Shown here piece by piece: positions 59,955-64,000 of a DNA stretch of 64,000 nucleotides. The position numbers and the translations under genes are program-made. The DNA comes from Paraburkholderia solisilvae (GTDB lineage: Bacteria; Pseudomonadota; Gammaproteobacteria; Burkholderiales; Burkholderiaceae). The stretch is from NCBI RefSeq assembly GCF_902859875.1, contig NZ_CADIKF010000033.1:1-64000 (forward strand), in the 5' to 3' direction. The notes under the pieces are model-generated. The model did no database searches and was not told the DNA's origin. It saw nothing but the letters and a program-made list of their open reading frames with translations. Position 1 is the first letter of the stretch. Every line of letters begins with the position of its first letter.

Positions 59955-60044
59955 CTCGCCGGGTGTCCGGCTCGTGTACTACGCGTGGCCATCGCGGTAT
60001 CTCGGGCTTGCCATCGGGCCGTAATGCGAGGCGCAAAAAAGGGC

Positions 60045-60073
60045 TTGGAAACCGAATTCAACTGTTCTATAAT
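60045..60073 (+). promoter_or_regulatory. sigma-70 promoter of the tRNA-Ser gene
   Basis: TTGGAA (60045-60050) and a perfect TATAAT (60068-60073) with an ideal 17-base spacer. Transcription would start near 60080, about 100 bases before the tRNA. It is the strongest promoter match I noticed in the window. Confidence 0.85.
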
Positions 60074-60076
60074 CTT

Positions 60077-60110
60077 CGCTTCGCCAAGCAGCGACCCGCT
60101 TGGCGAAGCG
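60077..60110 (+). other. 13-bp perfect hairpin in the tRNA-Ser leader
   Basis: An inverted repeat CGCTTCGCCAAGC (60077-60089) with 60098-60110 and an eight-base loop. It begins at the predicted transcription start, so the precursor tRNA would carry it at its 5' end. There is no U tract, so it is unlikely to be the serS terminator. Confidence 0.75.
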
Positions 60111-60181
60111 TCGTGTGGCATGTGCTGGTCAGTGTCTAGCCAGCGTCACAAAGGTCGCTTCAAGCTTCCGCAAGAATCCAA

Positions 60182-60272
60182 GGAAAGGTGGCAGAGAGGT
60201 CGAATGCGCCGGACTCGAAATCCGGTATACGGTTATACCGTATCGTGGGTTCGAATCCCACCCTTTCCGCCA
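60182..60272 (+). tRNA. tRNA-Ser (CGA anticodon)
   Basis: A 91-base tRNA including encoded CCA. The acceptor stem GGAAAGG (60182-60188) pairs with CCTTTCC (60262-60268), discriminator G, then CCA. The anticodon loop CTCGAAA has CGA at 60216-60218, reading UCG. A long variable arm and a GGTTCGAATCC T-arm confirm the serine class. Its 3' end is a classic island integration site, and mobile-type genes follow at once. Confidence 0.97.
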
Positions 60273-60367
60273 GAGAAAACGCGTTTTGCGCGTTTCGCGC
60301 AAAAACTTCGTAGCCTTTTCAATTCGATTCGTTTGCACGAAAGACCATTTCGGTTTTTGTGCGCAAG

Positions 60368-60952
60368 ATGAGAATCGGCTACGCGCGTGTATCAACGCAA
60401 GAGCAAGAAACGCGTGCACAACTCGACGCACTGTCAAAAGCAGGCGTCGAGTTAATCCACGAAGAAAAACGGTCGGGCGCAATTCTGCGCCGACCAGTCC
60501 TAGACAAACTCCTCCGAAATCTCAAGCGCGGCGATACGCTCGTCGTCTACAAGCTCGACCGCATCGCGCGATCGCTTAAGCACCTGCTCAGCATCATCGA
60601 ACGCCTGCAAGATCGCGGCGCGGACTTCGAAAGCCTCACTGAGCACATCGACACGAACACGCCGGCAGGGCGGCTCATGCTTCAGATGCTTGGCGCGTTT
60701 GCGTAGTTTGAGCGGGAGATGATTCGCGAGCGGACCAAGAGCGGCATGCAGGCCGCGAAGAAGCGGGGAATACGTTTAGGGCGTCCCCGAAGTCTTGAGC
60801 CACATGACGAGCGGCAAGCGGTTGCGCAATGGCGTACGGGACGCTATACGCTGACCGCGCTTGCTCACCAGTACGGCGTCCATCTTTCCAGCATCAAGCG
60901 CGCAGTCTACCGGGCCGATCAATCCGCACAGCCGCGCTTGCTCAACGACTGA
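60368..60952 (+). pseudogene. serine recombinase (resolvase/invertase) with in-frame amber codon
   Basis: A 194-codon small serine recombinase. The catalytic N terminus is intact: MRIGYARVSTQEQETRAQLD with nucleophile Ser9, and LVVYKLDRIARSLKHLL. The family continuation GAFAEFEREMIRERT is interrupted: codon 113, expected GAG (Glu), is TAG at 60704-60706, and the frame then continues through FEREMIRERTKSGMQAAKKR to a C-terminal HTH (YTLTALAHQYGVHLSSIKRA). One G-to-T change explains it. Without read-through the product would lack the DNA-binding domain. Confidence 0.92.
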
Positions 60953-60968
60953 AACCCGCGTTTAGCAT

Positions 60969-61001
60969 GGGCAAGGGGCAGGTGAGGCCAGCCCCTTGCC
61001 C
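60969..61001. other. 11-bp palindrome after the recombinase
   Basis: GGGCAAGGGGC (60969-60979) pairs perfectly with 60991-61001 around an 11-base loop, 17 bases after the recombinase stop. It could be a terminator without a proper U run, or part of a recombination site. Confidence 0.7.
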
Positions 61002-61027
61002 AGTGTCGAGCGTATCTTTTCACGTGG

Positions 61028-61073
61028 CCGTCAAGTCCACGCCCTCCGGGGCCGCTGCGCGGCGACTTGACGG
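61028..61073. other. 10-bp palindrome with GC-rich loop
   Basis: CCGTCAAGTC (61028-61037) is the exact reverse complement of 61064-61073; the 26-base loop itself is GC-rich and can fold. With the previous palindrome it forms two consecutive structures in noncoding DNA of the island's left end. Role unknown. Confidence 0.7.
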
Positions 61074-61255
61074 GATCAAGAGCAGTTGGCGTGACCTCGC
61101 ATCACATCTCCTACGTCAACAGCCCTGTGGGAATTCCTTTGGGCTTGACCTATCGTGTCTTGCATATATTGACTGGTCGATCCTTGATGTTCGCATACCG
61201 CCCGATGCAACTAGCATGTTCACAAACCAAAGTGGACATTCGGAAGGGGTAAAGC

Positions 61256-61738
61256 ATGGTACCGAAGTCGCGGTCACTTATAGTGCGCTGTATCTTCCTC
61301 ACTGCCTGTGAACCGACGACCGCTCAGGCGATGTGTGACTCACCGATAAGCATCCCTAATCTGATCGGCTACAACTGCCATGGAATTTTCTCCGTCGTAC
61401 GTAAAACGGCTGCAGCGATCGTCATGGCGCTGACGTTGATCGCCACCTCTGATGCGCATGCACAGGGTGTAATTATTCGCGGGGCCAGTAGCTGTGGACA
61501 ATGGACCGAGGCGCACAAGTCTCCTGATCCGTCGATAAGCAGCGTTGCCATGGAACGGTGGCTTATCGGATATCTCTCTGGCTTGGCACTCGGCACTAAA
61601 AAGGACATCATTAAAGACACCGATAATGCCTCAATATTCCAATGGATAACTAACTACTGTAACGCCAATCCCCTAGATAACGTAGCGGATGCGGGTGAAA
61701 CGCTCTGGACGGAGCTTATCAAGCGCAAGGGCCTGTGA
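61256..61738 (+). CDS. uncharacterised secreted-type protein of the island
   Basis: A 160-residue protein from ATG 61256, which has a good GGAAGGGG box. An internal segment RKTAAAIVMALTLIATSDAHA looks exactly like a Sec signal peptide, but starts near residue 50, and no ATG or GTG precedes it at the usual distance; ATG 61424 would leave only a 14-residue signal. The mature part has SCGQWTEAHK and a WITNYCNANPLDNVADAGET motif, with two or more Cys, similar in style to small periplasmic proteins. The 5' end may be altered. Function unknown. Confidence 0.55.
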   Translation: MVPKSRSLIVRCIFLTACEPTTAQAMCDSPISIPNLIGYNCHGIFSVVRKTAAAIVMALTLIATSDAHAQGVIIRGASSCGQWTEAHKSPDPSISSVAMERWLIGYLSGLALGTKKDIIKDTDNASIFQWITNYCNANPLDNVADAGETLWTELIKRKGL

Positions 61739-61807
61739 ACCTCCTCTCACGCTTAGCCAAAACGAAAATGATTCGCTAAAATCAGCAAAAAGCACACTAA
61801 CGCGATC

Positions 61808-61987
61808 ATGCATAACAACCGACCTACGCCCACGCCATCCACTCATCGCCTACCGATCTGGAAACATCCTGCTTATCTCGCTTTGTGGGAACGCCTGCCG
61901 TACGATCTGCAAATACGCCTTATCGAGCTTGAAGCACGACTTGACAGGACATCCGGAAACGCCTGCGCGTTAAACGGCGGGGTCTAA
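61808..61987 (+). CDS. small hypothetical protein, 59 residues
   Basis: A short reading frame with a helix-forming centre, PIWKHPAYLALWERLPYDLQ then IRLIELEARLDR, after a Pro/Thr-rich N terminus. It is followed within six bases by a second tiny frame. The amphipathic composition and spacing suggest translation, but no family is known to me and the upstream ribosome-binding site is weak. Confidence 0.45.
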   Translation: MHNNRPTPTPSTHRLPIWKHPAYLALWERLPYDLQIRLIELEARLDRTSGNACALNGGV

Positions 61988-61992
61988 ACGGC

Positions 61993-62070
61993 ATGCAGCA
62001 AGCCGTCCTACTAACGCTAATCGGTGCGGCTGTTCGCGGCATATTTTATTTACTACACATCAAGCGGTAA
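61993..62070 (+). CDS. 25-residue single-span membrane peptide
   Basis: A tiny frame, MQQAVLLTLIGAAVRGIFYL then LHIKR, that is one hydrophobic span with a basic end. It starts six bases after the preceding 59-residue frame. It could be a toxin-like or regulatory membrane peptide, or chance. Confidence is low because of its size. Confidence 0.3.
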   Translation: MQQAVLLTLIGAAVRGIFYLLHIKR

Positions 62071-62355
62071 CTCACAGATTCAGTACCTGCAGCATCAATA
62101 GAATGTCCGTCTTGGCAGTCGACACCGCATGCCGCGCCATCCAGCGCAACAGGAATGACAGGCCCGAATTCGCGTGCGTGTCCTGATCCTGCGTCGCCCG
62201 CCAATGCTCCGCAGACGCGCTGCCGCCCTACACGACTCCGCTCTGCGCTGGACACTCCTGACGCTATGCCTAGATTTAGACCGACAGATCGAAGCACATA
62301 CCTACCGAGATATACTCTGCAGAGGCCAACACATTCCCAAACCGAAAACGACACT

Positions 62356-64000
62356 ATGCAAACTGAATTAATTTCCTTGTCTAAGGCGTTCACCGAAAAC
62401 CTATACCGGATACCCGATTACCAGCGTGGATACGCTTGGGGCCTTAAACAATTAAAAGATTTCTGGAACGACATCGCTCAGCTTCCAGATCGCCACAATC
62501 ACTATACTGGCGTGCTAACGCTAGAAGCCGCCCCTAAATCTGCAACGGCAACGTGGGAAGACGATCTATGGATAATTGAGGCAAAAAACTATCAGCCTCA
62601 TTTTGTCGTAGACGGTCAACAGAGATTAACAACCGCGATAATTCTTATTCAGGTAATTTTGGAGGCGACTCAAAACGGTGAAACCCTAAATTTTGACACC
62701 AAGGAAGAAATTCAGAAGCGCTACATCTATCTTACGAAGGATGGCGGTATTTCTAGATCGTACATATTTGGATACGAAAAAGATAATCCGAGCTACGAAT
62801 ACTTAATAACGCACATTTTTCAAGAGCAATCCGACCGTCATTCAACGGTTGAAGAAACTATTTACACCAAAAATCTTTCCTTCGCGAAGGAGTATTTTCA
62901 AGAGAAAATCAAAGACTATTCAGCCATAGAGCGAGAGAAGCTATACACAAAGATAACGCAAAATTTGTTATTCAACGTGTTCACCATCCGCGAAGATGTT
63001 GACGTTTTCGTTACATTCGAAACGATGAACAATCGCGGTAAGCCGCTTTCAAATCTCGAACTTTTAAAAAACAGACTAATTTATCTATCCACGAAGTTCA
63101 TTCCTAATCAAGATGGAGAACATTCACACGACAGGACAAAATTGCGTCGAACAATCAACGAATGCTGGAAATCAGCATATCATTATCTAGGTAAAAACAA
63201 AGCCCGCGTCCTCGACGACAATTTCTTTCTTCTTGTGCAATTTCTTATGTATTTCAATGTTGCGCTTCCAAGAACGGAACATGCACAGGCAAACAATTCC
63301 CTCGGACTATACAAATACAAACAAGAAGAAGGATATAAAGAATATCTTTTAGATGAATTTTTCACTGCCAGACGAGTTACGGATGCTTCCATCGAAAACC
63401 CATTATCCGTCGACGCGATCTATGCTTACGCAAAGGACATCAAAGACACAGTAAAGGTATATCACGAAATATTTAATCCCGAAGACAGCAAGCTAAGCGG
63501 TCAAGAAAAGATGCACCTTGAGCGCATTGGTCGGCTTCGAAACTACGACGTGATATTGCTTTTGACTGCAATGTACAAAAAGAAGCCACCACAAGCTCAA
63601 CGTATCTCATTTCTCGAACAGCTAGAGCGGATGCTGTTTTTCCGCACCATTCGTTCTTACCATTTTCACAATATTGATCTCGAGGAAGATGGCGTATTAT
63701 TCATTGCAGGAAAAAAGACTTTTGCCGAGATTGTAAAAAGCGTTTCTGACTGTACAGAGGAATTTATAAAATCAAAAGATTTCAAAGAGTCGATCGCCAA
63801 TCTTGGTAAAGGTGGTGGATATTACGGATGGGCAGCTATTCGATATTTTATGTTCGAATATGAACAATATCTGAAATCACAGACAAAAACTAATCGAGAC
63901 AAGCTATCGTGGGAGGATTTTAGAAAGGAAAATTTCAAATCTGACTACGTCAGCGTCGAACACATCTATCCGCAGCGTGCCGCACATGCATCGTGGAACG
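62356..64000 (+). CDS. DUF262/DUF1524 nuclease (GmrSD/SspE/BrxU-like defence protein), 5' part
   Basis: 548 codons are visible and the gene runs off the window. The DUF262 domain has IPDYQRGYAW (19-28), the nucleotide-site motif FVVDGQQRLTT (83-93) and FETMNNRGKPLS (221-232). Near residue 533 the DUF1524 HNH nuclease begins with SVEHIYPQ (His536). Fused DUF262-DUF1524 proteins include type IV enzymes that cut modified phage DNA (GmrSD, BrxU) and SspE. Codon use is A/T-rich and foreign to the chromosome. ATG 62356 begins the conserved part but lacks a clear ribosome-binding site; the frame is open back to ATG 62155 with unconserved sequence. Confidence 0.9.
   Translation, partial: MQTELISLSKAFTENLYRIPDYQRGYAWGLKQLKDFWNDIAQLPDRHNHYTGVLTLEAAPKSATATWEDDLWIIEAKNYQPHFVVDGQQRLTTAIILIQVILEATQNGETLNFDTKEEIQKRYIYLTKDGGISRSYIFGYEKDNPSYEYLITHIFQEQSDRHSTVEETIYTKNLSFAKEYFQEKIKDYSAIEREKLYTKITQNLLFNVFTIREDVDVFVTFETMNNRGKPLSNLELLKNRLIYLSTKFIPNQDGEHSHDRTKLRRTINECWKSAYHYLGKNKARVLDDNFFLLVQFLMYFNVALPRTEHAQANNSLGLYKYKQEEGYKEYLLDEFFTARRVTDASIENPLSVDAIYAYAKDIKDTVKVYHEIFNPEDSKLSGQEKMHLERIGRLRNYDVILLLTAMYKKKPPQAQRISFLEQLERMLFFRTIRSYHFHNIDLEEDGVLFIAGKKTFAEIVKSVSDCTEEFIKSKDFKESIANLGKGGGYYGWAAIRYFMFEYEQYLKSQTKTNRDKLSWEDFRKENFKSDYVSVEHIYPQRAAHASWN

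Larger units (their letters stand above)
60273..64000. mobile_element. left end of a probable genomic island at tRNA-Ser
   Basis: From the tRNA-Ser 3' end to the window edge, gene content changes from housekeeping to a broken recombinase, palindromes, orphan small proteins and a DUF262/DUF1524 defence nuclease. Base composition falls from GC-rich to clearly A/T-rich after about 61.2 kb. No integrase and no second copy of the tRNA 3' end are visible, so the right boundary must lie beyond the window. Confidence 0.65.

Noticed and set aside
62046-62393. Minus-strand frame upstream of the DUF262 gene
   Set aside because: Overlaps the start of the well-supported nuclease gene and shows no domain.

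Overview
The window looks like chromosomal DNA of a high-GC betaproteobacterium of the Burkholderiaceae (Burkholderia/Paraburkholderia type). This rests on the GC-rich codon use, Burkholderia-typical families (DUF3331, DUF4148, DUF2934, a short H-NS-like protein) and the conserved block trxB, ftsK, lolA, rarA, serS. No rRNA or CRISPR array was seen. The first and last genes are cut by the window edges.

Left part (1-31.2 kb). The window opens in a sorbitol-type PTS cassette: the 3' end of srlE, srlB, and an HPr-Enzyme I fusion that could make the cassette self-sufficient. A membrane PAS histidine kinase and a FixJ/LuxR-type response regulator lie convergent to it. Next come an H-NS-like gene, an AraC regulator with a small protein and a DUF3331 protein, a diheme cytochrome c peroxidase downstream of a phosphoesterase lipoprotein, and a tripartite RND efflux operon (pump, adaptor, outer-membrane channel). 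Then follow a Dps-type protein, DUF2934, a YihY/BrkB membrane protein, a ketopantoate-reductase-type enzyme, an SDR, an MgtC-like protein, an M20-type amidohydrolase, a winged-helix Fic-like protein with a striking repeat array over its promoter, a GST, a DUF899 protein and a universal stress protein.

Middle (31.2-48 kb). A long leader precedes a biofilm exopolysaccharide operon, pgaABCD (poly-beta-1,6-N-acetylglucosamine). It continues without a break into a glmS copy, which makes the sugar precursor, and an uncharacterised exported propeller-like protein. An MFS drug exporter, a PepSY protein plus cytochrome b561 pair, a DUF4148 protein, a chemoreceptor and trxB follow. The last two converge on a strong bidirectional terminator.

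Right part (48-60.3 kb). The housekeeping series ftsK, lolA, rarA, serS is interrupted between lolA and rarA by about 5.5 kb of accessory genes: a LysR regulator with a divergent agmatinase-family gene, an acyltransferase with an AT-rich upstream region, and an NCS1 (CytX-like) permease. serS is followed by a tRNA-Ser(CGA) gene with its own near-consensus promoter.

Right end (60.3-64 kb). Directly after the tRNA, base composition falls and mobile-type genes appear: a serine recombinase broken by one amber codon, two strong palindromes, small orphan proteins, and the start of a DUF262/DUF1524 (GmrSD/SspE/BrxU-like) DNA-defence nuclease that runs off the window. I read this as the left end of a genomic island at the tRNA-Ser locus. 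The most novel-looking items are the Fic-like gene with its operator array, the extended pga operon, and the island.
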